From an uncultured Lachnospiraceae bacterium (GTDB taxonomy: Bacteria > Bacillota > Clostridia > Lachnospirales > Lachnospiraceae), in NCBI GenBank assembly GCA_948794795.1, contig CAQGLR010000010.1, positions 1-64,000 on the forward strand: a stretch of 64,000 nt of DNA. The letters run 5' to 3'. A program made the position numbers and the translations under genes. Of the stretch, positions 51,558 to 60,339 are shown one piece after another. The notes beneath the pieces were generated by a model. It was not told the DNA's origin. It did no database searches and saw only the letters and a program-made list of their open reading frames with translations. Each line of letters opens with the position of its first letter. The first letter of the stretch is position 1.

Positions 51558-52120
51558 TGGCAAAACAAAGGACACGCACACGTGTATCATCAAAAATAAG
51601 CGGACTGCCAGAAGAGTTACAGATGGAAGTTGATGTAATGCTTGCTGACACCTCGAATACCTATGGATATATAAGCCAGTTTTTGAAAGACAAAGGTTAT
51701 GATATATCTAAATCAAGTGTTGGACGGTATGCTACAAGGACTAATAAAGCAACACAACGGCTGCTTGAAGCACAGGCACAGACAGAAAAGCTGGTACAGG
51801 TGGTAAAAGATAACCCTGATGCAGACTACACGGAAGCTGCCATAATGTTAGCTATGAATGGCCTGGTAAACAAGATGGCAACGGCAGAGGAAGAATTTAA
51901 TGATATGCCATTAGATAAGGCTGGCAGACTGGTTGCATCACTGTCAAGAACCAAGGTATACAAAGACAGGGTAAGACAGGACATGAAAAAGAAGGCGGAC
52001 ATTGCGTTTAAGCAGATGGAAGCGGAAATAATGGCAGTTATTAAAAATGATACAGAATCGGCAAGGCAGTTAAAAGCCATTTTAGCCAAAGCTAAAGAGG
52101 GGATGATGGCAGATGATTGA
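51557..52120 (+). CDS. Mu gp27-like protein (DUF3486, putative small terminase)
   Basis: A 187-aa protein of the DUF3486 family. It starts with a basic segment (RTRTRVSSKISGLPEELQ) and an HTH-like region (YISQFLKDKGYDISKSSVGR), followed by helices. Gp27 is thought to be the small terminase subunit of Mu, recognising the packaging signal. It overlaps the large terminase gene by eight bases. Confidence 0.85.
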   Translation: MAKQRTRTRVSSKISGLPEELQMEVDVMLADTSNTYGYISQFLKDKGYDISKSSVGRYATRTNKATQRLLEAQAQTEKLVQVVKDNPDADYTEAAIMLAMNGLVNKMATAEEEFNDMPLDKAGRLVASLSRTKVYKDRVRQDMKKKADIAFKQMEAEIMAVIKNDTESARQLKAILAKAKEGMMADD

Positions 52121-53879
52121 GATTGACGGATGGCTCCGGGAACTGGATGAAGAGCCTGGCACTGGTATCATAAACCGCAAAGAGTGCCAGGAAGCACTTT
52201 TTCTTGAGTACGTTTCACGTTCTGGTAATTGTATGGAAAAAAGAAAAGCACTTTTAAAACTCTTTAACGCAGGTGAAAAGATAACAGGGGAAAAAGGGCT
52301 TAGAAAAGAGTTGGCGGCATTTGACATTGGGTATTTTGGCAGGGCATATCTGTCCCATTACTTTAGCAGGAAATCTCCAGCGTTCCACGAAGAACTGGAT
52401 GATATATGGTATAAAGGGGTGCTAAAATCCAAAAATCCTTTAAAGGCTGCAAAGGAAATATCAAAATCCAAAGGCTCGAGACAGGTAATAGCCGCACCCA
52501 GAGGACATGCCAAAAGCACAAACTTTACTTTTAAAGATACACTTCATGCAGTTCTTTATGGATACAAGCATTACTGCATCCTGATATCGGATTCCTCTGA
52601 CCAGGCGGAAGAGTTTTTAGAAAACATAAAAACAGAGCTGGAAGAAAATGCAGACATAATAGAAGATTTTGGCATATTAAAAGGTAATAAAGTATGGCGG
52701 TCAGGAGTTATTCTCACTAAAACTGACATAAAAGTGGAAGCCATTGGTTCAGGAAAAAAAATCAGAGGAAGACACCACCGCAACTGGCGGCCAGATTTAA
52801 TTGTACTTGATGATATAGAAAACGATGAGAATGTAAACACACCAGAACAGAGGAAAAAACTTAAATCATGGTTTGACAAAGCGGTGTCAAAAGCAGGGGA
52901 TACATATACTGACATTATGTATATTGGCACAGTGTTACATTATGATTCGCTGTTAAGCAATGTCTTAAAGAACCCACGTTACCATGCAAAGAAATACAGG
53001 GCTGTCATATCGTGGGCTGACAACAGGAAACTCTGGGATGAATGGGAAAGCATATATATAAATATTTTTGACGAAAACCATGAGCAAAACGCAAAGCAGT
53101 TTTTCCTTATGCATATGGATGAAATGCTTAAAGGCGCAGAAGTTTTATGGACAGATAAGCTTTCATACTATGACCTGATGGAAATAAAGGTATCAGAGGG
53201 TGAGGCATCATTTAACAGTGAACTGCAGAATGACCCTGTAGACCCTGACAACGCAACATTTAATCCTGAATGGTTTGACTATTACGAACCAGAACTTATT
53301 AACTTTAAAGACCCTGAGTTTGTATTTATAGCTGCAAATGACCCATCACTTGGGAAGAATAAGCGGTCAGACACAAGTGCAGTCATCAACATTGCCCTCT
53401 CAACAAAGACAGGATACATGTATATAGCAGATGCTTCCATAGAAAAGAGGAAGCCTGATGCCATTATTGAAGATGTTTTTGAAATGTCAAGGCGTTTAAA
53501 AAGGGATTACGGAAAAGGGTTTTATAAGTTTGGGGTAGAAACGGTGCAGTTCCAGTTTTATTTCAAGGATGTGATGGCGCAAAAATCAGTGGAACAGGGC
53601 GAGTACATACCAATCGAAGAAATACAGAGCAGTGTCAATAAAACATTGCGTATAGAATCCCTGCAGCCTGTAGTAAAAAACAAGTACCTTAAATTTAACC
53701 GGGCACATAAAACACTGTTAGAACAGATGCAGCAGTTCCCTATGGGTAAAAATGATGACGGGCCGGATGCGTTACAGATGGCTGTACAGCTTGCGCAGGG
53801 TGTAAAAGGGATTGCGGCTGGCACACAATACCAGAGCATAATGAAACGTAAATTCCGCATGGGCAGGGGTGCATATTAG
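52113..53879 (+). CDS. Large terminase (Mu gp28-like)
   Basis: A 588-aa packaging motor. The ATPase domain has Walker A APRGHAKST and Walker B LIVLDDIEND. The C-terminal RNase H-like nuclease has the first Asp in AANDPSLGKNKRSDTS, and later acidic residues in VETVQFQFYF and DGPDALQMAV. It cuts and translocates phage DNA into the prohead in headful packaging. The start is ATG 52113 with GGGGATGATGG upstream. Confidence 0.93.
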   Translation: MIEIDGWLRELDEEPGTGIINRKECQEALFLEYVSRSGNCMEKRKALLKLFNAGEKITGEKGLRKELAAFDIGYFGRAYLSHYFSRKSPAFHEELDDIWYKGVLKSKNPLKAAKEISKSKGSRQVIAAPRGHAKSTNFTFKDTLHAVLYGYKHYCILISDSSDQAEEFLENIKTELEENADIIEDFGILKGNKVWRSGVILTKTDIKVEAIGSGKKIRGRHHRNWRPDLIVLDDIENDENVNTPEQRKKLKSWFDKAVSKAGDTYTDIMYIGTVLHYDSLLSNVLKNPRYHAKKYRAVISWADNRKLWDEWESIYINIFDENHEQNAKQFFLMHMDEMLKGAEVLWTDKLSYYDLMEIKVSEGEASFNSELQNDPVDPDNATFNPEWFDYYEPELINFKDPEFVFIAANDPSLGKNKRSDTSAVINIALSTKTGYMYIADASIEKRKPDAIIEDVFEMSRRLKRDYGKGFYKFGVETVQFQFYFKDVMAQKSVEQGEYIPIEEIQSSVNKTLRIESLQPVVKNKYLKFNRAHKTLLEQMQQFPMGKNDDGPDALQMAVQLAQGVKGIAAGTQYQSIMKRKFRMGRGAY

Positions 53880-53887
53880 GAGGATAT

Positions 53888-55465
53888 ATGTTTGGCTTTA
53901 AGAAAAAAAAGGAAACAACAGCATTTAATCCTGAAACAGATACAGGACAGATAAAACCAGTAAGGGTAAGAGTGGCTGCAGGGGATATCAATGACAAATA
54001 TTCCACATATCCGTCCAACGGGCTTACCCCAAAAAGGCTTGCCAGGATATTCCGTGCGGCTGATGACGGGGATGTCAGGGAACAGATGGAACTGTTTGAG
54101 GAACTGGAAGAAAAAGACCCGCATCTGTTTTCACAGCTGCAGACAAGGAAGCTTGCAGTCGCTGGGTTAGACTGGGAAGTACAGCCATTTAGTGGTGATG
54201 GACATGATAAACAGGTGGCAGATTTTATAGATGCGCAACTTAAGGGATTAGAGAACCTGGATGATATTTTTATAGATTTACTGGATGCTATTGGAAAAGG
54301 TGTAAGTATTGCGGAAATCGAATGGGATATTGGTGCAAACGGGACTAACATAATAAATGATATCAGATACATCCACCCTAAAAAACTGGCCTGGAACCCA
54401 CAGACGGATGAAATGGAAATCTGCACAAAGGAATATCCATCTGGCATAGGGCTTCCTGAAAACAAATTTGTGGTACATAAATATAAAGCCAAGTCAGGAC
54501 ATACCAGCAGGAGTGGTATTTTAAGGGTTGTAGCATGGATGTACCTGTTTAAAAATTATGATGTAAAAGACTGGGTTGCGTTTTGTGAAGTGTTTGGCAT
54601 GCCCCTGCGTCTGGGAAAATACAGTGCTGCTGCATCTGATGATGATAAAAAATCACTAATTGAAGCTATTTACAGTCTTGGCAGCGATGCGGCAGGGATT
54701 GTGCCAGACACCACGGTTATTGAATTTATCGAAAGCAACAAGACCACAAGTGTTGAGATATACGAGCGGCTGGCAAGGTACTGTGATGAACAGGTTAGCA
54801 AGGCGGTATTAGGACAGACATTGTCTTCTGATTCCGGGGGCGGCTCATATGCACAGGGAAAAGTGCATAATGAAGTACGCCATGACCTGACAGCAGCTGA
54901 CGCTAAAGCACTGGCAAAAACAATCAGGCGGGATATAATAAAACCCCTTGTCAGGTATAACTTTGGCACAGATGCCAATATACCATTTTTTATATTTGAC
55001 TGTAAAGAGGTAGAAGACCAGAAAGAAACAGTTGAAATATACAAGACACTTGTATGTGATATGGGGCTTAAAATACCTGAAAGCCATATCTATAAAAAGT
55101 TTAACATCCCAAAACCGGAAGATGGCGAGAGGGTGCTTGAGCCGGCAGTAAAGCCATCTGTACAGGATGAAGGGGAAAGCTTTAAGATGGAAAGTTTTAA
55201 GCAGGATTATGACGAAGTACAAGGACATCTTGATGGCATGGCAGAGGAATCCATAAAACACGCAGAGGGCATTTTCCATGAAATGGTAAAACCTTTGGTT
55301 AATATTGTTGACAAAACAGATGACCTTGAAACACTCAGGCAGACCCTTAAAGACGAAAAAAAGGTAAACGAACTGTACAGCCAGATGGAATCACCAGAGT
55401 TAGAGGATATTCTGCACCAGTCAATGTATTTAGCGGAACTTATCGGAAGGAGTGCAGAAGAATGA
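53888..55465 (+). CDS. Portal protein (Mu gp29-like, DUF935)
   Basis: A 525-aa portal forming the DNA entry channel in the head. The DUF935 features are TPKRLARIFRAADDGDVREQ, then DKQVADFIDAQL and IGKGVSIAEIEWD near residue 140, and a long helical C-terminus. It lies between the terminase and the gp30-like gene, in Mu order, and overlaps the latter by four bases. Confidence 0.92.
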   Translation: MFGFKKKKETTAFNPETDTGQIKPVRVRVAAGDINDKYSTYPSNGLTPKRLARIFRAADDGDVREQMELFEELEEKDPHLFSQLQTRKLAVAGLDWEVQPFSGDGHDKQVADFIDAQLKGLENLDDIFIDLLDAIGKGVSIAEIEWDIGANGTNIINDIRYIHPKKLAWNPQTDEMEICTKEYPSGIGLPENKFVVHKYKAKSGHTSRSGILRVVAWMYLFKNYDVKDWVAFCEVFGMPLRLGKYSAAASDDDKKSLIEAIYSLGSDAAGIVPDTTVIEFIESNKTTSVEIYERLARYCDEQVSKAVLGQTLSSDSGGGSYAQGKVHNEVRHDLTAADAKALAKTIRRDIIKPLVRYNFGTDANIPFFIFDCKEVEDQKETVEIYKTLVCDMGLKIPESHIYKKFNIPKPEDGERVLEPAVKPSVQDEGESFKMESFKQDYDEVQGHLDGMAEESIKHAEGIFHEMVKPLVNIVDKTDDLETLRQTLKDEKKVNELYSQMESPELEDILHQSMYLAELIGRSAEE

Positions 55466-56184
55466 ATAAAGCCATATATGGACTTGCAAGCAGCTTTATT
55501 TTTAAAGCGGCAGTTAGTTTTCTAAAAAATAAGACACCTTTAACAGCTGAAGAATATAAAAAGCTTGATAGTGTATATAAGGCAAAGGCTTTTACTGTAT
55601 CAGGATACACAAGCCTTATAGTGCTCCAGACATTTCTTGACGAACTGGAAAGTGCCTGTGAAAGCGGTAAGACAAAAAAAGATTTTATGGAAACAATGAA
55701 TGGGTTTCTTACACGCAATGGTTATGAGGGCATTAATCCATTCCATGCTGATGTGATATTCCGGACAAATATACAGACAGCATATAACGCAGGACATTAC
55801 AAGAGCATGACAGACCCAGCAGTTAAAAAACTGCGTCCGTACTGGAAATATGTAACAGCAGGTGATAGCAAAGTAAGACAGTCACATGCGGTAATGGATG
55901 GCAGGATATATTTAGCAGACGACCCTGTATGGGATATATGGTATCCGCCAAACGGATTCAGATGCAGATGCTCTGTTATAAGCCTAAGCAAAAGACAGGT
56001 GGAAGAATCAGGTATGCCAGTAAGCAAATGGCTGCCCTATGATGGCGGCTATAAATATCCAGACAAAGGCTTTTCAAACAATCCCGCAAAAGATGCATAT
56101 AAACCTGGCCTGTCAGGAGTAAATGAGGGTTTAAAGAAAGCATTTAATAGCAGAAAACAAAGAAAAAACCATAAGGGTATTTAA
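55462..56184 (+). CDS. Head morphogenesis protein (Mu gp30/F-like, SPP1 gp7 family)
   Basis: A 240-aa minor head protein. The family core is VIFRTNIQTAYNAGHYKSMT, with KYVTAGDSKVRQSHAVMDGR and the zinc-ligand-like WYPPNGFRCRCSV. It is shorter than Mu gp30 (425 aa). In SPP1 gp7 helps couple DNA ejection and head assembly. A 117-bp gap with regulatory repeats follows. Confidence 0.9.
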   Translation: MNKAIYGLASSFIFKAAVSFLKNKTPLTAEEYKKLDSVYKAKAFTVSGYTSLIVLQTFLDELESACESGKTKKDFMETMNGFLTRNGYEGINPFHADVIFRTNIQTAYNAGHYKSMTDPAVKKLRPYWKYVTAGDSKVRQSHAVMDGRIYLADDPVWDIWYPPNGFRCRCSVISLSKRQVEESGMPVSKWLPYDGGYKYPDKGFSNNPAKDAYKPGLSGVNEGLKKAFNSRKQRKNHKGI

Positions 56185-56246
56185 AGGCGGCTGCAGCGGT
56201 TTTAAAAATATTGCAGTCAAATTCTTTAACTGTGGGTAAACAGGTG

Positions 56247-56266
56247 CGTTATAACGCGTTATAACG
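56247..56266. promoter_or_regulatory. 20-bp perfect palindrome before the protease gene
   Basis: The sequence is CGTTATAACG repeated head to tail, which makes a perfect 20-bp palindrome centred on CG. It lies 36 bp before the GTG start of the protease gene, where Mu has the late promoter PI activated by C. The core GCGTTATAACGC also occurs at the phage left end (42614-42625). Confidence 0.65.
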
Positions 56267-56301
56267 GCGTTAGAGGGGCAAATGAAAAGGAGAGGTTAAG
56301 C

Positions 56302-57330
56302 GTGGATGATATAATTATATGTTCGGGCGGCATGGTGGATGTGGATGGTGTGCCAGAAGAAATAAAAATCCTGCCACTTGGACACGTACATTCGCAGAAA
56401 GGTGACTTTGAAGTTGATGACGAAAGCGTAAAGCTTATCGTGGAACAGTTTAAAAAAAGGAATGTAGACCTTGTTGTTGACTATGAGCACCAGACACTTA
56501 AGGATGTGCAAGCCCCTGCTGGTGGATGGATTGAGGACATATATAAAGGCAGGGATGCTGTCATGGCAAAAGTAAAATGGACAGACAGGGCAAAGGAATA
56601 TTTAAAAAACAGGGAATACCGCTACATATCCCCTGTTGTAATGGTCAGGAAAAAAGACAGGAAAGCTGCGGCGTTACATTCCGCTGCATTAACAAACACA
56701 CCAGCCATTGATGGGATGTTTGCGGTTGTAAACTCCCTTGGCACAGATGACATGAAAGAAGATGAGGAGGAAACCAAAATGGACATTAAGGAATTAGCTA
56801 AACTTCTGGGGCTGCCAGAAACCGCTACAGAGGAGGAAGTTAAAAGTGCACTTGAGGCAGCAAGGGAGACGCTTGGCGGAAACAAAGAGGACAGCACAGG
56901 AAGTGATGGCAATGAGCCAGAAGCTGCCCCTGTTGCAAACTCTGTTGTGCTTTCTTTGTTAGGGCTGCCTGGAAATGCAAAGACAGAAGATGCAGCGGCT
57001 GCAATAATGGCACTTAAGGCAGGTGCAGGAAACAATGAACTTGTTGCGCTGAAAGAAGAAATTGAAAAGCGCAATGCGGGTGATATGGTACAAACCGCCC
57101 TTAAGGCTGGAAAGATTACAGCAGCACAAAAAGAGTGGGCGTTAAGCTATGCGTTAAGTGATAAAGATGGATTTAAGGCATTTATAGATAAAGCACCTGT
57201 AGTTGTACCACAAGGAAAGTTAGATTTAAAGGATGCACCAGACAACAGCAAGGCTGGATACGATATGGAAATCCTTAAAAACTGCGGCATATCAAAAGAG
57301 GACTATGAAAAATATTACAAGGAGGGTTAG
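56302..57330 (+). CDS. Phage prohead protease with fused scaffold (Mu gpI-like)
   Basis: A 342-aa protein starting at GTG after AAGGAGAGG. The N-terminal 150 residues are the Mu-type protease (KILPLGHVHSQKGDFEVDDE, VDLVVDYEHQTLK, YRYISPVVMV, ALTNTPAIDGM), which matures the prohead. The C-terminal part is a helical, Ala/Glu-rich scaffold (LLGLPETATEEEVKSALEAA). As in Mu, the scaffold can also be made separately from an internal start at 56779. Confidence 0.9.
   Translation: MDDIIICSGGMVDVDGVPEEIKILPLGHVHSQKGDFEVDDESVKLIVEQFKKRNVDLVVDYEHQTLKDVQAPAGGWIEDIYKGRDAVMAKVKWTDRAKEYLKNREYRYISPVVMVRKKDRKAAALHSAALTNTPAIDGMFAVVNSLGTDDMKEDEEETKMDIKELAKLLGLPETATEEEVKSALEAARETLGGNKEDSTGSDGNEPEAAPVANSVVLSLLGLPGNAKTEDAAAAIMALKAGAGNNELVALKEEIEKRNAGDMVQTALKAGKITAAQKEWALSYALSDKDGFKAFIDKAPVVVPQGKLDLKDAPDNSKAGYDMEILKNCGISKEDYEKYYKEG
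56779..57330 (+). CDS. Scaffold protein from an internal start (Mu gpZ-like)
   Basis: In frame within the protease gene, ATG 56779 (MDIKELAKLLGLPE) lies eight bases after a strong GAGGAGG. Translation from here gives a 183-aa scaffold lacking the protease. In Mu gene Z is nested in gene I in the same way. Confidence 0.65.
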   Translation: MDIKELAKLLGLPETATEEEVKSALEAARETLGGNKEDSTGSDGNEPEAAPVANSVVLSLLGLPGNAKTEDAAAAIMALKAGAGNNELVALKEEIEKRNAGDMVQTALKAGKITAAQKEWALSYALSDKDGFKAFIDKAPVVVPQGKLDLKDAPDNSKAGYDMEILKNCGISKEDYEKYYKEG

Positions 57331-57332
57331 TT

Positions 57333-57776
57333 ATGGACAGGACAGGAAACCAGAAACTTTCCAGCTCTGACATTTATATCCCTGTTGCGGCTGGTACGGT
57401 GATAACAGAGGCGGCAATGGTTGCGGTAAACACAGACGGGTATGCTGTAATGGCATCCAAAGCTGCAGGGCAATGCGTTGCAGGGTGCGCAATGGGATTT
57501 GCAGATAATACTGCTGGAAATGCAGGGGCATTGGCAGTGCCAGTAAGACGTGGGGCATTTGTGTGGGATAATGATGGCAGCATAAAACAAACGGATATCT
57601 TAAAAGATGCTTATGTGTCAGATGCAAGGACTGTCACTATTACAGCAGACGGCTCAAGCAAGGCAGGAAAGATTATAGCAGTTGATGCTGATGGCGTGAC
57701 AGTGGAAATGCTAAACGGCAGGGAAACTGCTACAACAGTACCAGCAGGCGGAAAAGACGGAGGTAGTGAGGGATGA
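57333..57776 (+). CDS. DUF2190-like capsid decoration protein
   Basis: A 147-aa Ala/Gly-rich beta protein. The ATG follows AAGGAGG. The features VTITADGSSKAGKIIAVDAD and DIYIPVAAGTVITEAAMVAV fit the DUF2190 family found between scaffold and capsid genes in many phages, usually head-stabilising proteins. The assignment rests partly on position. Confidence 0.72.
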   Translation: MDRTGNQKLSSSDIYIPVAAGTVITEAAMVAVNTDGYAVMASKAAGQCVAGCAMGFADNTAGNAGALAVPVRRGAFVWDNDGSIKQTDILKDAYVSDARTVTITADGSSKAGKIIAVDADGVTVEMLNGRETATTVPAGGKDGGSEG

Positions 57777-58672
57777 TTGTAAACCAGGCAAATTTAAGGG
57801 GATTAGATGTAAGTTATTCCACAGCATACAATAAGGCATTTAAGGGTGTTGTAAGCAATTATAATAAGATTGCAACAACAGTACCAAGCCAGACGGCAGA
57901 AACCAGTTACAAATGGCTTGGGCAAATCCCACAGATGCGTGAATGGATTGGTGACAGGGAAGTGCAGAAGCTGTCTGCATATGGTTACACTATAAGGAAC
58001 AAAAAATTTGAAATGAGTGTATCTGTGCCAAGGGATGATATTGAAGATGACCAGTATGGCGTATACACACCATATTTTTCAAGCATTGGGGAGGCTGCAG
58101 CACAGCACCCGGATATACTTTGTTTTGGTGCACTTAAGGAAGGTTTCAAGAAAAAGTGCTATGATGGCAAAAATTTCTTTGCGGATAACCATACATCCGA
58201 AGAGAGCGGCAAGGAAAAAGCATCTAACCTGTCACATAGCAAGTTAGATGCGGACAGTTACGAGGCAGGGCGTACAGCCATGATGAGCATTACAGGGGAT
58301 AAGGGCAGGAGCTTAAACCTTGTACCAGACCTTTTGGTGGTGTCACCAGCAAACGAAAAGGCGGCACGCATGATACTAAAAGCAGACTATATAAATGGTA
58401 CTACCAACATTTATAAGGATACCGCAGAACTACTTGTGTCCACAGAGCTTGCAGATGTACCAGACGCATGGTTTTTACTTTGCACCAGGCGTTTCTTAAA
58501 ACCAATAATTTTCCAGAAGAGAAAAGAGATAAAACTTGTAGCCTTAACAAGGGATAATGACCAGAATGTATTTATGAAAGATGAATTTATCTGGGGTGCA
58601 GACGGACGTTCCAACGCTGGGTATGGGTTCTGGCAGATGGCTTATGGTTCTGATGGTACAGCTACGGCTTAA
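57773..58672 (+). CDS. Major head protein (Mu gpT-like)
   Basis: A 299-aa capsid subunit of the Mu gpT family: LRGLDVSYSTAYNKAFKGVV, YKWLGQIPQMREWIGDREVQ, and PDLLVVSPANEKAARMIL. It builds the icosahedral head around the scaffold. It overlaps the preceding stop by four bases. Confidence 0.93.
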   Translation: MIVNQANLRGLDVSYSTAYNKAFKGVVSNYNKIATTVPSQTAETSYKWLGQIPQMREWIGDREVQKLSAYGYTIRNKKFEMSVSVPRDDIEDDQYGVYTPYFSSIGEAAAQHPDILCFGALKEGFKKKCYDGKNFFADNHTSEESGKEKASNLSHSKLDADSYEAGRTAMMSITGDKGRSLNLVPDLLVVSPANEKAARMILKADYINGTTNIYKDTAELLVSTELADVPDAWFLLCTRRFLKPIIFQKRKEIKLVALTRDNDQNVFMKDEFIWGADGRSNAGYGFWQMAYGSDGTATA

Positions 58673-58685
58673 AGAGGTGGTGTAA

Positions 58686-59150
58686 GTGGCATATTGCAGT
58701 ATAGATGAAGTCATATCAATGCTAAAGCCTGATATGTTAGATGCAATTATTGATGGCAGTTACAGGGAAGATGATTCGGAAAGGAAAAAAGATATAACAC
58801 CTATTGCAGGACAGGCTATAACTGATGCACAGGCAGAAATTGACGGATACCTTGCAGCCAGATATAACGTACCATTTGCAAGAGTACCAGCAGTAATTGG
58901 CAAATTTGCAAAGGATATAGCCATCTATAACCTTGTATCACGCATGGGCATAGACGAAAGTGACCGTGAAAAAACATATCTTACAAGATATAATGCGGCA
59001 GTTGCGTTTTTAACAAAAGCAGCCGAAGGCAAAGTGGAAGTTACCATAACGCCAGAAGAAGATATGCCAGGAAGCGTGACAGTGCAGAACAATTTTGAAA
59101 CAAAAAGCAATGCCAGGATATTTACGAGGCAGAGCATGAGGGGATGGTAA
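58686..59150 (+). CDS. Mu gp36-like protein (DUF1320)
   Basis: A 154-aa protein matching DUF1320: AYCSIDEVISMLKPDMLDAI, AQAEIDGYLAARYNVPF, then IGKFAKDIAIYNLVSRM. In Mu gp36 lies after the head protein and is likely a head-completion or connector protein. It starts at GTG after AGAGGTGG. Confidence 0.9.
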   Translation: MAYCSIDEVISMLKPDMLDAIIDGSYREDDSERKKDITPIAGQAITDAQAEIDGYLAARYNVPFARVPAVIGKFAKDIAIYNLVSRMGIDESDREKTYLTRYNAAVAFLTKAAEGKVEVTITPEEDMPGSVTVQNNFETKSNARIFTRQSMRGW

Positions 59151-59151
59151 A

Positions 59152-59640
59152 ATGTCATCTATTTCTATAAGGCTTGAAGGGGAAATGGATAATCTGCTTA
59201 AAAGACTGGCAGCAATAGCGGATATTGACAAAGCTGGCATTATGGCGGCAATGGCTGAAACCCTGCGCACATCAACAGTAGAGCGGTTTAATACACAAAC
59301 ATCCCCTTCAGGTGACAGGTGGCATCCATCTGTAATGGCTGACAGCGAGGGCGGCAAGACACTTACAAAATCCGCAGTCCTTAAAAATTCTATTCATGCC
59401 GAGTCGGACAGCACAGGAGCGGCAGTAGGGACAAATACTATATATGCAGCAACGCACCAGCTTGGGGATGAAAGGACAATAAGGGCGAAAGAAAGCGGAT
59501 ACCTGCGGTTTAAAATTTCTGGCAGATGGGTAAGCGCCCCATCTGTCCGTGTAAACATACCAGCAAGGCCATTCCTTGGCATAAGCAAAGAAGATGGAAG
59601 TGAAATAAAAGCATTAATTGATGAAGCGTTTGGAGAGTAA
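59152..59640 (+). CDS. Phage virion morphogenesis protein (Mu gpG-like)
   Basis: A 162-aa protein of the Mu gpG family: TVERFNTQTSPSGDRWHPSV, the KTLTKSAVLKNSIHAE segment, NTIYAATHQLGDERTI, and RPFLGISKEDG near the end. It is thought to act in tail-head joining or tail completion. In Mu the gene lies before the protease; here it follows gp36, a change of order. Confidence 0.9.
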   Translation: MSSISIRLEGEMDNLLKRLAAIADIDKAGIMAAMAETLRTSTVERFNTQTSPSGDRWHPSVMADSEGGKTLTKSAVLKNSIHAESDSTGAAVGTNTIYAATHQLGDERTIRAKESGYLRFKISGRWVSAPSVRVNIPARPFLGISKEDGSEIKALIDEAFGE

Positions 59641-59642
59641 GC

Positions 59643-60164
59643 ATGAAAGCAGAAAGGGATTACCTTGTACAGGCACTAAAAAAAGCAGGAGTACATGGCA
59701 GGATACATGAATCCTTAAAAAGCCTTAAAAACTGCAATGAGGTACATACAGGCGCAGTCTTAAGGATAGGGGAAAGTTTCACATGTTCAGGGTCAAAAAA
59801 GATATATACGGATGCAGAGGGGCAACGGAAACAGAGAAACAAACTGTTTGACAGGGTTACAACTTTAAATGTCATAATAGCAGACAGTAATGAAGAAAAA
59901 GCAGAGGAAATACTTTCATGCTTTCTTGAAAACATATCTAAAGGATTTGAGGTTAATGGCAACTGGGTTGGTATTGAAATCGGTGAGGCAGACTGGATTG
60001 AAAAGGACGACAGTATTTTAAAATCCAAAATTGCTGTACAGTTTGATGTCACCCTGACAGGTGGCATTTATACAGATACGGACTTAGGCAATGTTAGGCT
60101 TGGCAATATAAAATTAAAAATGGACAGAGGTGAGAATAATGGCAGCAAAGATAACGGAGAATGA
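59643..60164 (+). CDS. Putative tail terminator or connector (gp37-like position)
   Basis: A 173-aa protein with an alpha-beta pattern (YLVQALKKAGVHGRIHESLK, IADSNEEKAEEILSCFLENI, GNWVGIEIGEADWIE). In Mu gp37 (DUF1834) holds this slot between head and sheath genes. I do not see a definite signature. It overlaps the next gene by 26 bases. Confidence 0.62.
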   Translation: MKAERDYLVQALKKAGVHGRIHESLKSLKNCNEVHTGAVLRIGESFTCSGSKKIYTDAEGQRKQRNKLFDRVTTLNVIIADSNEEKAEEILSCFLENISKGFEVNGNWVGIEIGEADWIEKDDSILKSKIAVQFDVTLTGGIYTDTDLGNVRLGNIKLKMDRGENNGSKDNGE

Positions 60165-60336
60165 AACTTATGAAACCATTGAAGAATTAAAGGCAAAAGC
60201 TGGCACAACGGATGCTGTATTTCTTGGTGCCAAAATGGCACAAGGCTGGAAAACAGGCAAAAAAGTTACAGAGAAAGAATACAAGGACGCAGTGGCTGCG
60301 TTTAACAATGCACCTATAGACGGAAGGACGGTGTAA
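60139..60336 (+). CDS. Small phage protein before the tail sheath gene
   Basis: A 65-aa protein. The start is the ATG at 60139 after GAGGTGAG, inside the end of the preceding gene. It is charged and helical (ETYETIEELKAKAG, TEKEYKDAVAAFNN). Mu gp38 (DUF2635) occupies this place but I see no similarity to it. Confidence 0.62.
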   Translation: MAAKITENETYETIEELKAKAGTTDAVFLGAKMAQGWKTGKKVTEKEYKDAVAAFNNAPIDGRTV

Positions 60337-60339
60337 AAG

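Noticed and set aside
53740..54492. Long minus-strand ORFs across the phage structural genes
   Set aside because: They are shadows of the terminase and portal frames, with no ribosome sites and compositions typical of antisense translations. The same holds for those at 46559-47176 and 62715-63227.
60139..60336. Naming the small protein before the sheath gene a DUF2635 (gp38) protein
   Set aside because: Only position supports it; the sequence lacks the expected pattern, so it is left as unknown.
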